The position numbers and the translations under genes were made by a program. A DNA stretch of 64,000 bases from Adiantum capillus-veneris (lineage: Eukaryota > Streptophyta > Polypodiopsida > Polypodiales > Pteridaceae): NCBI GenBank assembly GCA_014529385.2, contig CM043950.1:153940445-154004444 (forward strand), in the 5' to 3' direction. Within the stretch, counting starts at the first letter, position 1, and every line of letters begins with the position of its first letter. Below are positions 12,734 to 24,700 of this stretch, in pieces. The notes under the pieces are model-generated. The model saw only the letters and a program-made list of their open reading frames with translations, was not told where the DNA came from and searched no databases.

Positions 12734-15700
12734 ATGGTAGGATCATCATTGATGGCAAGACCATTGCGTAGGGACTCGCGGCCTATGGGACACATGAGGA
12801 GATCCACCTCGGTTTGGAACTACAACGGGGATCTATGGACACATCCAGAGAGGCTTGAGGAGGTGATGAGAGGACGGGACATCATTCTCCTAACAGAGAC
12901 ACATGAGAGTCCAAAGCGGAGTCTACTAAAGATCCAAGGCTTTCAGTGGGAGTCCTCACATCGAGAGAGCACCCGCCAGCACACCACACGACGGTCAAGA
13001 GGGGTGGCTATAATCTTCAGACTGGTCATCTGCTCAGATTAGGCTCTTAGCACTGCCTCGTTATTTATAACCGGATGGCACAATGGCCGACTTCAGGAGG
13101 GCTGACATGCATACCACATGGAGTTGCAATTGGGGGCAGGGGGAGTACCGTGGATCACATCATGGGACCCATAGCGGCCACCCACCTACTTAGCTCTTTC
13201 ACCATCCCACCCATACCGATTGGAGCCGATCACACCTATCTTGCACGCTCCTTCATGACATGCACCCCTACACACCCATGACACGCACCCCACACACCAC
13301 AATCCTTCACACATGAGCTAGCCCCCTTATACTCGGCAGAGGTCGTGAAGGGACTCCTACTCCACCCCTCTACACCACTACCTATGTTGGCCTCCCACAT
13401 CATATCTGTTCTTCAGACATCAGCCATCAGCTCTTTCCCGCACACCACCCATACAGCTCTCCCTCCCCGGACTATGCCATAAAACCGTTGGTACGATCAA
13501 GAGTGTAGAGACCTCTACCGCCGGCTGCGGGCACAGCGGACTCTTGGAGAGGCCAGATGCCAGATGAAGACACTCACACACCGAAAGCGGCGAGCTTTTG
13601 AGGAGGCATAAGAGCTAGAGCTATACCATCTATTCATGAGCATGGACAATGCCACAGCATGGCACACCCTCCAAGAGCCACAACCGACTACCCCCATTGA
13701 GGATCCACAAGTATGGCATAACTATGCAGAGAAACTTTATGAGGTGCCTAACCATCCTCTGATTCCACAACCTCCTGGGCCTCGACCCACGAGCTCCTCC
13801 TCCTTCACAACGGAGATGGTCAAGAAGTCCATCCACCGACTACAGCACCGCCGGTCATCAGATCATACAGGTTACAGAGTGAGCACTTCATTTATGAATT
13901 TGTGTCGATCCACAAGTTCAGAGACACCTTGGACCCATGGAATTACAAGACTATCATGATTGGCCATACAATGGCCAAACTATAAGGGGCAGCTCTTGAG
14001 GCTGAGCTTAGTTCTTACGGGGAGGCTGAGGGCCTATGGGCTCCTGGCCAGGTAGGCTTCAGGCGGACCTTCTCTACTATCGACCACATCTTCGTTCTAC
14101 ATTGCCTCATTGATGGGGCAAATGTCACAAACTGGTGACGTGGCACCCTTCTTATGGCCAGAGGATGAGGGGCCCCCGAAATGCGCCGACTGGCTGAATG
14201 CTGACGTGGCAACAAGCCTAGAAATCCCGCCGGAATTTGCGTTGGACTGTCCATACAGTTTTTCTGGAAATTACGTTGATGACGTGGCAATCCGTAGGCT
14301 TTGCGGAAATTTCGCTGGTTGCTTTTAATGGGCAAATTTTGAGCCAAGCTTTTGGAGATTATTGCTTTTGAATTTGAGAAGCTTTTGCATCCCTTGTACA
14401 TTCTTTAGAAGTGGCCTTTGGGGCTCACTTCTCAGTGCATCTGGACGTAGAGTCTGAGAGTGAGCACCCGCGGACTCATTGTACTTTGCTCAAAGATTAA
14501 TATAAAAATAAATACCGAAGGGGGCGCCAGTCTTTGTGTCACGTGACGCATCCAACCCTATGTGTCCGTGGACAAGCTACAGCATGACCAGGGTTCAGTT
14601 CAGTCAAGTCAGTCTAGAGTAGGAAGTGATCTGTGTCCGTGGACAAGCTACAGCATGATCAGGGTTCAATTCAGTCAAGTCAGTCTAGAATAGGAAGTGA
14701 TCTGGCACTTTTGTGAGTCTGTTCGCAGACCGTGCATGTCCAGACACTTAACGTAGATGCATATCCTCTGGTTGCACACAGCATGATCATCAGATTTCCA
14801 TCAGAACCCATCAGGAGCATTTTTACAGTGCATAGACCTATTTTCCCTATTTTTGACATTTTTCACTTATTTATTAAGTGACTTTCGTTGGAAAGTAGGT
14901 AGGGTAATTTTGCTAAGTTTGTATATAAGCGCTAGCACTTTCTGGCAGAAGAGGCAGCAGGAGCACCTTGCTCAACAGGCAACTTCTCAGCAGGACCAGA
15001 ACAGTATAGACTAGCGTTTTTGCAACAGCATCAAGCTAGCGTTTTTTGCAAGACAGATCAGCCTTGGCGTTTTTGCATTGTCGAGCAGCTTCGGCATTAG
15101 CAGACACAGTAGATCCACTTGATGACAGCAGATCAGCCCTAGCGTTAGTGGATTTCCTCCAACAGCAGATTTTCAGCCCTAGCGTTTTTGCATCAGCATC
15201 ACACTTCAATGTTTTGCATATTCACCGCGACGGAACATCAAGAAACATTAGTGTTTTCAGTTTTCAGTCTTTAGACACAGCAGAAGAAGTCCAAAACCTC
15301 GCAGATCTCACCTCCCCGCAGCAGATCCTCGCCCCACGGTCAGACCCATCGAAGTTTGTAGTTTCAGCCCTAAAAACTTCAGCATCTGCGTTTTCAGCGC
15401 GTCGTCGTCGCATCGTCGCCATCAACATCGTCACCGACATAGAGCCAGAATTCAGCAGATAAAGATTTGTAGATTTCAGCCATTAGCATTTTCAGATTTC
15501 AGCCCATCTCGTCATCGTCCTCATCGTTGTCGACATCGTCGGCAAGTCCCAGCATTATAGAGATTTGTGCAATCAATAGTAGACCACCCTCGCCATCGAG
15601 AGTGGGGCCCTTGGAGGAGGGTTTAACAACTTCCCGGTGCAGTATTCTCTTGTTAGGTGCAGCGGAATGAATGTTTGAACTTTGCTCAAGATGAGTGCTC

Positions 15701-18700
15701 CGAAATGCGCTCAAGGTTCATTTTGTTCTTATGGAAGGGAGAGCCTTCCGTTCTTAATGAGAGAGTGCAATGAACACAAACAAAGTGAATGGACACTGTG
15801 CGTGAAAGTGTATGAGACCGAGAGATAGAGAGAGAAGAGAATACGACATCAGAATGTTGTCAAACCCTCCTCCGAAGGCCCCACTCTCTATGGCGAGAGC
15901 GGTCTACTATTGATTGCACAAATCACTACAATGCTTGGACTTGCCGACGATGTCGACGACGATGAGGAGGACGACGAGACGGCCGGAAACTGAAAACGCC
16001 AAGGGCTGAAATCTGCAAATGTGTATCTGCTAAATTCTGACTCTATGTCAATGACGATGTTGATGGCAAAGATGCGACGACGATGCACTGAAAACGCAGA
16101 TGCTGAAATCTGCGTTTTCCCGGCTGAAACTGTAAACCTTGCGGAAACTGACCGTGCAACGAGGAACTGCTGCGGGAAGGTGAGATCTGCGAGGTTCGGG
16201 ACTTGCTCTGTGGTGTCTAAGGGCTGAAAACTGAAAACGCTGATGGTTCCTGAGTTTCCGTCCGCGGAGAATCTACAAAACGCTGGATTATGATGCAGAT
16301 GTAAAAACGCTAGGGCTGAAAATCTGATGCTGTCGCCGGTTGTTCTGCAAATGCAAAACGCTAGGCTGATTTGATGTGTCTTGACAACGCCGGGGCTGAT
16401 CTGCTATGCACAAATCGCCAAGCCTGATCTGATGCAAAAACGCTAGGTCTTCTGTGGAGAGAAAACGCTAGGCTGCTGCGGGGGTTGGTCTTGCTGAGGA
16501 GTTGCCTCTTGAGCAAGGTGCTCCTGCTGCCTCTTCTCCAATTAGTGCTAGCCTTGGTTTGCTTATATACAAACTTACTCAATTTGCCCTACCTACTTTC
16601 CAGCAAAAGTCACTTAAAAATAATAAGTGAAAAATGTCAAAAATAGGGAAAATAGGCTAAATGCACTGGAAAATTCCCCTGAAGGATTCTGATGGATTCT
16701 GATGGGAATGCTTATGATCATGTTGTGTGCAACAAGAGGATATGCAATTAAACTAAGTGACTGGACATGCACGGTCTACGAATAGACTCACAAAAGTGCC
16801 AAATTACTTCTAAATCTAGACTAACTGGACTGATTGAACCCTTGTCTTGTTGTATCTTGTCCACGGACACATAGGGTTGGTTGTGTCACGTGACATCCCC
16901 TCCTTTTCAAAGTGAGGTACTGGTACCGAACTGTTTAGCGTCGAGGGAGATCGCCAATAGCATAGCATCCGGAATCCTGGAAGGGACTCTTCGCCGGCCC
17001 ACTCCGATGTGTGGGTCGTGCGGTACTTGAACTTCATAAACGTCTGCAACACTTGCTTCTTTGGGCCGCGCCGAAAGTGACACAAAGTCTTCTGTGGCTC
17101 CTTCAATGCTTCAACTTCGTCGAGAGTCATGCTTCTTTCTTTTTCAAGAATCTCCATGGCTGAAAATTCCTGAAACCACTTCCAACACAAAACCATGAAC
17201 ATACCGATTCCATGTAAAGTGATTGGAGAAAATCATGTCGTCCTAATAGACTGTGCATGCAATGTAGATGAACAAAGAGACGGAGTGCGAACCCGTTCAC
17301 CATACACACACAAACAATGAGATCGAATCTTGTCATTTTTATCTAAATCAATCAACTGTAGCAATTCACAACGGAAATGCCCATGCTTCGTGCTCATACT
17401 TTCATGTGCTCTTTCTACAAATATGTCATGTCAAGGAAGAGACATAGAATGTGACTTTCTTGAATGCATACTTTTCAGCTTTTCATAAACAATCCGCATA
17501 CATCCTTGCTCATTCATGAGTGAAATGTGCTCGACATACAATATGTCATGCCTAGTAAAAGGGATCACATAAAGACGCTGACTAAAATACAGCAAACGAT
17601 CACGAATGAAACACTCAAACAATGCGTGCGTATCAATCATGCGAACACATAATACTTCCTGTGAGGGTTCTTTGGACCTAGGCTCGAGAGCCAAAATCGG
17701 TTCTTCCTGAAAGGGTGCTTTGGACCTAGGCTCGAGAGCCAAGATCGATCCTTCGTGATTGATCAAATCTGCAACGAGGTTAGCTCCGCTAGAAAAAGCA
17801 TCAACTAACACATCATCCTTGTGAACAATCACGTCATCTTTATGCAAATGCTTGTGAGAAATCACATCTTGATCATGCTTGTCATTGTCATCCAAATCAT
17901 CAAGCTCATCATTATCATCCAAATCATCATGCTTATCATTATCATTCAAATCGTCATGCTCATCATTATCATTCAATTCATCATGCTTCTCATAATCATG
18001 CAAATCCTGTGTGTCATGCTTGGAAGAAGAAGAGACTGAGAGAGTCTCCATCTCCTGAATCTCTTGCATCTGTGTCTGCACTTGAGAAAAGAGTCGCAAC
18101 AACTCTTGCATGTGTCGAGCTTGCTCATGCTCACGCTCTATGGCTGCCTTTCTTTCTGCTTCTCTTTCTGCTTTGCTTTCTGCGTGTCTACGATCCATTT
18201 CTGCATGTCTTGCTTCGGTTCTAACTTCATGTCCATCACCATCTTGTCGAAAGCCTCCATAGGAGTTAGTGCAATCCTTGACGTAGATAGGGAAGGGGGA
18301 GGGTTGGAAAAACCTCCTGGTGGGGAAAATTCTTCTTCGTCTCTCTCATGCTCATCACCTCTAAGCGAAGTATCCATTCCGCTTCGAGTGATGACCATTC
18401 TGAAGTCGCGGGTTCTTATGGATTCTTGTGGTCTTGGATTCTAAAGTTCACGAGGAACTTGGGTTCTTGTGGGTCTTGGGTTCTTGAGGGTCTTGAGTTC
18501 TTGAGGGTCTTGAGTTCTTGAGGTTCTTGAGGTTCTTCTTTCGCTTGCAATCTGTGTTTGAGAAGGATCTTCTCTTCACCCGAGTTCTGCTCTTTTCCGC
18601 AGGCGCACCCCTTGGTGCCTTGCGCTCACACCAAGGTTGCTTTTTCCCACCTCATGTCGATTGGCCGGTTGCTAAGTGCATGGTCCGCTCTAAATGAGTG

Positions 18701-21700
18701 AAAAGAGGCACAAGGGGAGGCTGGACAAGCCCTTCTTTCTTGGCATTCCTGTCACTCTTCAAAAACACGATTAGGAATAGACACGCCCAAGTGAACTTGG
18801 TTTCATGCGACCGCAACAAGCAAAAAAGTTTCTTGTGATTCTTGTGGTTCTTTCCTTGAGTGATACAGAACACTGCCAAAGCTCTGATACCAATGTTAGG
18901 TGCAGCGGAATGAATGTTTGAACTTTGCTCAAGATGAGTGCTCTGAATTGTGCTCAAGGTTCCTTTTGTTCTTATAAAAGGAAGAGCCTTTCGTTCTTAA
19001 TGAGAGAGTGCAATGAACACAAACAAAGTGAATGGACACTGTGCGTGAAAGTGTATGAGACTGAGAGATAGAGAGAAGAGAATACGACACCAGAATGTTG
19101 TCAAACCCTCCTCCGAAGGCCCCACTCTCTATGGAGAGAGCGGTCTACTATTGATTGCACAAATCTCTACAATGCTTGGACTTGCCGACGATGTCGACGA
19201 CGATGAGGACGACGACGAGACGGCTAGAAACTGAATACGCTAAGGGCTGAAATCTGCAAATCTTTATCTGCTGAATTCTGACTCTATGTCAATGACGATG
19301 TTGATGGCAAAGATGCGACGACGACGCGCTGAAAACGCAGATGCTGAAATCTGCGTTTTCCAGGCTGAAACTGTAAACCTTGCGGAAACTGATCGTGCGG
19401 CGAGGAACTGCTACGGGAGAGTGAGATCTGCGAGGTTCAGGACTTGATCTCCGGTGTCTAAGGGCTGAAAACTGAAAACGCTGATGGTTCTTGAGTTTCC
19501 GTCGCGGAGAATCTGCAAAACGCTGGGTTATGATGTAGATGCAAAAATGCTAGGGCTGAAAATCTGATGCTGTCGCCGGTTGTTCTGCAAATGCAAAACG
19601 CTAGGCTGATCTACTGTGTCTTGACAACGCCGGGGCTGATCTGCTGTGCACAAATCGCCAAGGCTTATCTGATGCAAAAACGCTAGGTCTTCTGTGGAGA
19701 GAAAACGCTAGGCTGTTGCGGGGGTTGGTCTTGCTGAGAAGTTGCCTCTTGAGCAAGGTGCTCCTGTTGCCTCTTCTCCAATTAGTGCTAGTCTAGGTTT
19801 GCTTATATACAAACTTACTCAATTTTCCCTACCTACTTTCCAACAAAAGTCACTTAAAAATAATAAGTGAAAAATGTCAAAAATAGGGAAAATAGGCTAA
19901 ATGCACTGGAAAATTCCCCTGAAGGATTCTGATGGATTATGGGAATGCTTATGATCATGTTGTGTGCAACCAGAGCATATGCATCTAAACTAAGTGACTG
20001 GACATGCACGGTCTACGAATAGACTCACAAAAGTGCCAGATCACTTCTAAATCTAGACTGAATGGATTGACTAAACCCTTGTCTTGCTGTATCTTGTCCA
20101 CGAACACATAGGGTTGGTTGTCACGTGAAATCTCTTCTCTCTCTATCTCTCAATCGCATGCACCTTCATTCACAATGTTTATTCACTTTGTTTTGTGTCC
20201 ATTGCACTCTCTCACCAAGGAACGGAAGGCTCTCCCTTCCATAAGTAAAAGGAACCCTTGAGCACAGTTCGCAGCACTCATCTTGAGCAAAGTTCAACAT
20301 TCACTTCCGCTGCACCTTACACTTTGGGGCCAATACCTCTTGGCACGGAACTACGCCGAGCCGTGTCGACTTTATTGTGAATTGTGAATAAGTTTGAAGT
20401 GGATCTCTGCTGTGTCATGGTAGAATCTTGACTTGGGGTGTCCAAGTTTGTTACAGTGGTATCAGAGCACAAAAAGATTCTTCTTCTACGGAGGATCCAA
20501 TCCTTTTTGCAACGCACACAGCTTTTGGGAAAGAATCGCCACGGGTCGACCCCGGACTGATTAGCCACTCCCACCCTTCATACATCGCGCATCGGGCGCG
20601 CTTCTTCATCGCTCTGTCTTACAGGGACATAAAGCCATAAAGAATCCCAGATTACACATGGGTTCTCGTGAAGAATCTGACAGAGATGAAACCTCTCGAT
20701 GGGAAGGCAAATAAAAGTTGAAAATCCGGTGCGGAAATTGAAGAAAAGAATGAAGATTTGGGCAAAAAAAATGCGACGGACAAGTTTACCAGAACGGAGT
20801 ACAAACGTCAACTGCAGATTGGCATATCTGTGAACAGATTGATTAAGTACTCTAGGGACCCGAGATTGGCGAAACACTTGAAGAATTACCCGATTGATAC
20901 GATTTACTCGAGATGGCGTGTGGCCATTGCTTCTCCTCTCAAGTCAGAAGGAAAGCCGAAAGGACAGACGAGTGCAGAAAAGCAGAACATGTACTCGCAA
21001 AAAGAGATGGACAAGAACTCTTGAAAAGAAGATGAACCAAAGGACCACCAGAAGATAAACTTGAGAGTTACAGAGCAGCAGCCGAGTGCGGAAGAAAAGG
21101 AAAGATGAAAGCAGAACTGGTACCACATTGAGTGGGGCCCGCACCGAATCAGATGAACGAAAGTACAAAACTTTGCCGCCCTTGGGGCAAAGTGAAAGAT
21201 CAGGAAGTCCTCATTTTTCTTTGATAGAGGAGCCAAGGCCAACTTCTTTTCACTTGAATTGGCGGCTCGACTTGCAATTACGCCCGACAGGCTGAGGCCA
21301 CAAGCGGAGGCAGTTCTAGTGGCACCCGGACAGGATGTTGCCATTACACCGATCATTGGCAAACTTCGTTTGCAACGTCAAGGGTATTTAGGACACGAGG
21401 ACTTCTACGTAATGCCCTTAGGAAGGTTGTGACGTCCTTCTCGAACTCCCTTGGTACCACAAGAACAACGCCGTGATTGACTATCGGGCTAAGAAAGCGC
21501 CTTTTGACACATGAAGGGCAAGAGAGAATGTACTTGATATTTCTTTACTCGATTTTCTTGAGAGAACTGAATAATGACTGAAGGTCGAATATGTTTGACC
21601 TCGAAAAGAAAACGACAAGATTTTTCTGCAATAGAGGTTGAATGTTTCTCTGAAGGCGTACAAAGCGAGTTACCTCCTTTACGTCGTGAAGATCACATGA

Positions 21701-24700
21701 TTGATTCATGGTAGTACACCACCGAACCGACCACCTTACAGTGTTAGCCGAGGCCAAGATAAAGAAACAATGAATCAAAACAGATTTCCACATTACAAGG
21801 ATCAATGATATACTCTACAGACGTCAGAATTCTACTTGCCGAATTGATATGAAGAGTGATTATCATCAGATCTGTATTGCTCTTGGAGACGTCTACAAGT
21901 TAGCTTTCAGGACGACTTTTTGGATTTTCAGAGAATACCGATCATTTGTGGGTTTTTTCCACACACTAAGGAAGCATACATTGCTTATAAATGTGAAAAG
22001 GAGCGAGTTTTTCTTACCTAAGATACATTTCTTGGGACACATCGTTTCAACAGAAAGGGTACAGATGGATCTGGCCAAAAGTGACACTATCCGCGATTGG
22101 CCTGACTTGAAGAATGTTCATGAAATTAGAAGCTTCTTAAGCTTGTGTTCTTACTACAGGTGGTTTATTCGGAAGCTTGCAAAGGTAGCTTCCCCTTTGC
22201 ACATTTTGACACAGAAAGGAGTCCCTTTCTCGTGGGGATCCACAGAGGTGACTGCCTTTCAGACACTTAAAGAAAAACTGACCACTAGACCATTGTTGAC
22301 TTTGCCGGACTCGCAAATTCATTTGAAGTATATTGTGATGCTTGTGGTCATAGTCTGGGAGCGGTCTTAATGCAAAAAGGTCATGTGATTGCCTATGAAA
22401 GCCGATTGTTTTCAATGCCAGAATTGATAGCAAGGATTTATGAGAAAGAGCTTTTGGCAGTGATCCATCCTCTTACTCAGTGGTGACATTACTTACTTGG
22501 AGCCGATTTTACGGTCTTCACTGATCATCAGAGTTTATGCTACTTCTTGTCACAGAAGCAGCTTTCGGAAAAGCAGATGCGGTGGGCTAACATCTTGTCA
22601 CAGTTTCACTTCCAGATTGTCCATGTTCAAACTTGGTGGCAGATGCTTTGTCCCGGAAGCCGTTAGTCTTGGCTATTTCCACAATTCATCATAGAAGCTT
22701 CGAGGACATGGTTGATCGGTACGCCATAGATCCGGATTTTTCAGATGTATTCACTCAAATACATAATGGAGAGGTAGTAGCGGGATATTCCATACGGGAT
22801 GGCTACTTGATGAAGAAGCGATGTTGTGTGTTACACAGCCGTTGAGGGAAAAGGTTCTGATTGAATGCCATTGTCCACCTTTTTACGGGGGTCACCGCAG
22901 CATCGACATCACCTTGAAAGGAGTGGAGCGTTACTTCTTTTGGCCGAGCCTCAAGAAAGATGTGGACGACTTCATACGTAGTTGCTTGGTATGCCAAAAG
23001 GTCAAGTTTGACAGACATAAAGCCCAGGATTGTTACAACCTTTACCCCTTCCCACCCGCCCCTACGGAAAGTATTGCTATGGATTTCATTTTTAATCTCC
23101 CAAAGACACAAAGTGGGCATGATGGCCTTTCAACGGTCATCAACAGATTCACTAAGCAACCTCACTGCTCGCAGTAAAGAAGACAGTTAAGCCCGATCCT
23201 TTGGCAAAACTTGGCATGTCTGAGTCCATTGTTTCTGACAAAGATCCCCGATCTATTAGTTGTTTTGGACGGCAATCTGGAAGAACATTGGCACGTGGTT
23301 GCAGTTCTCGTCCTCGTTCCACCGGCAGACAGATGGGCAATTTGGAAATAGCCAATTCAATGATTTTAAATTTGTTGGAGTCTTCTTCTTTGGATCAGAA
23401 GACTACATGGGAAAAGTATTTGCCCTTGGTGGAGTTTGCCTACAACGACACACGGGAAAGATGCCATTATAAGTGTTCGAGGGTGCTAAGAAGCTTCTTC
23501 AATTTCTAAGCACCGAAGACAAGATTCTTTTGAAGACAACTTTTAAAACAAATTCTTGAATGCATAGAAGGCAATCTAGCCGTTTAAAGGAGGAGAGGTC
23601 GTCCTCTTTTGACAATGACCAAAGCAACAAGAAAACCACTTGAATAACAGTTTGACGTCGCCTTCTCTCGAGCGTGGTTCTCAGAACATTCCAGGGAGTG
23701 AAAGACGGCATCTTACTTGAAAAGAACGATGAATATGCAAGAGATGTCATCATGCCTTGGCATCACTTGAAAATGACTGAGAAAGATACATTGGATGACT
23801 ACTGTCCAGAGGTTTTAAGATACTTGTCGAAGATTTTTTTGAAAGACCAGATTAAGCGGTTTTGCTATGGTTTGCTAAAGAGATTCAAGACTATGCTTTA
23901 AACCAGAAGTATGACTCCATTCAGAGACTTTTGGGACATGACTAAGCAACGATTTGGAATGCGTGCCGGCTCATTTACTATCCTGCGACGAGCAGGCTAG
24001 TATCCACCTCAAAAAGGCAAGAGTCTGCCAGTGAAGAGAATGAATCAAGGGAGCCAAATGATAGCTCATCACAAGATTCTAGAGAATCAGAGGGTTCAAA
24101 CACTAAGGGAACCAAATGCAAGTTCATCAAAGGATTCCACAGAAAGCAGAATCAGATGATAGTGCGTCTTAGGGTTTCGATGACTGACTCTGACGTGCCA
24201 ATGGACATGGAAGCCAAAGACGCTACCCGCAGGTCCCAAGGCACAAGGAAAGAAAGGAAAAAGGGAATCAACTCATAGATTAGAACATTCCCCAGACCCA
24301 GGATAAGATTTTTTGAAGTCAACCAGTACACGAGAGACTTGGACACTGCTTTTGCCAAGGTCCGGGATGCTTTAGAGAAATCTCAAGAAAGACATAAGAA
24401 GGCAGCAAATCGACATCGTTGCGATTTGAAATTAAAGCAGGACAATTGGGTGCTCTTACGTTTTGAGAAGGCACGCCTAAGAAAACGAAAAGGAAAGGAG
24501 CGGCTTTTTCCAAAGCTTTACATGAGGTATTATGGCCCTTTCCAAAGAAAAGAAAAGATAAATGATGTCTCCTTTAGACTGAAGCTCCCTGATACTTGGA
24601 AGATTCACAATGCATTTCATGTGAGTCTATTGAAGCCTTTTAAAGGCGATGTGCCCGATGATGGGGAGCCAGATGAGCAACCAGAAGTGGAGGAAAGCGA

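Larger units (their letters stand above)
15651..20130 (-). mobile_element. family X non-autonomous LTR retrotransposon, complete (nest level 4)
   Basis: A minus-strand element of 4480 bp: 5' LTR 18894-20130 and 3' LTR 15651-16895. TCTCT flanks both ends (15646-15650 and 20131-20135). On the minus strand the 5' LTR is followed by a tRNA-iMet primer site (complement at 18881-18892, GCTCTGATACCA), and the 3' LTR is preceded by the polypurine tract AAAAGGAGGGGA. The 2.0-kb interior encodes a gag-like acidic protein and nothing resembling protease, RT or integrase. It must rely on enzymes supplied in trans. Its terminal C at 20129 has mutated to A. Confidence 0.92.
14537..20321 (+). mobile_element. 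solo LTR of family X, split by another X element (nest level 3)
   Basis: The two pieces, 14537-15650 and 20136-20321, add up to one LTR of about 1.3 kb that begins TGTCACGTGAC and ends CACCTTACA. CTTTG flanks it on both sides (14532-14536 and 20322-20326). It sits within the chromovirus 5' LTR, whose sequence continues cleanly on both sides. No internal region or second LTR of this copy remains, so it is a solo LTR left by LTR-LTR recombination. A 72-bp unit is tandemly duplicated near its start (about 14561-14632 and 14633-14703). Confidence 0.88.

Noticed and set aside
17821-18224. Plus-strand Ile/Leu-rich frames
   Set aside because: They are the complement of the acidic repeat of the X gag-like frame, which has the better start, coiled coil and orientation.
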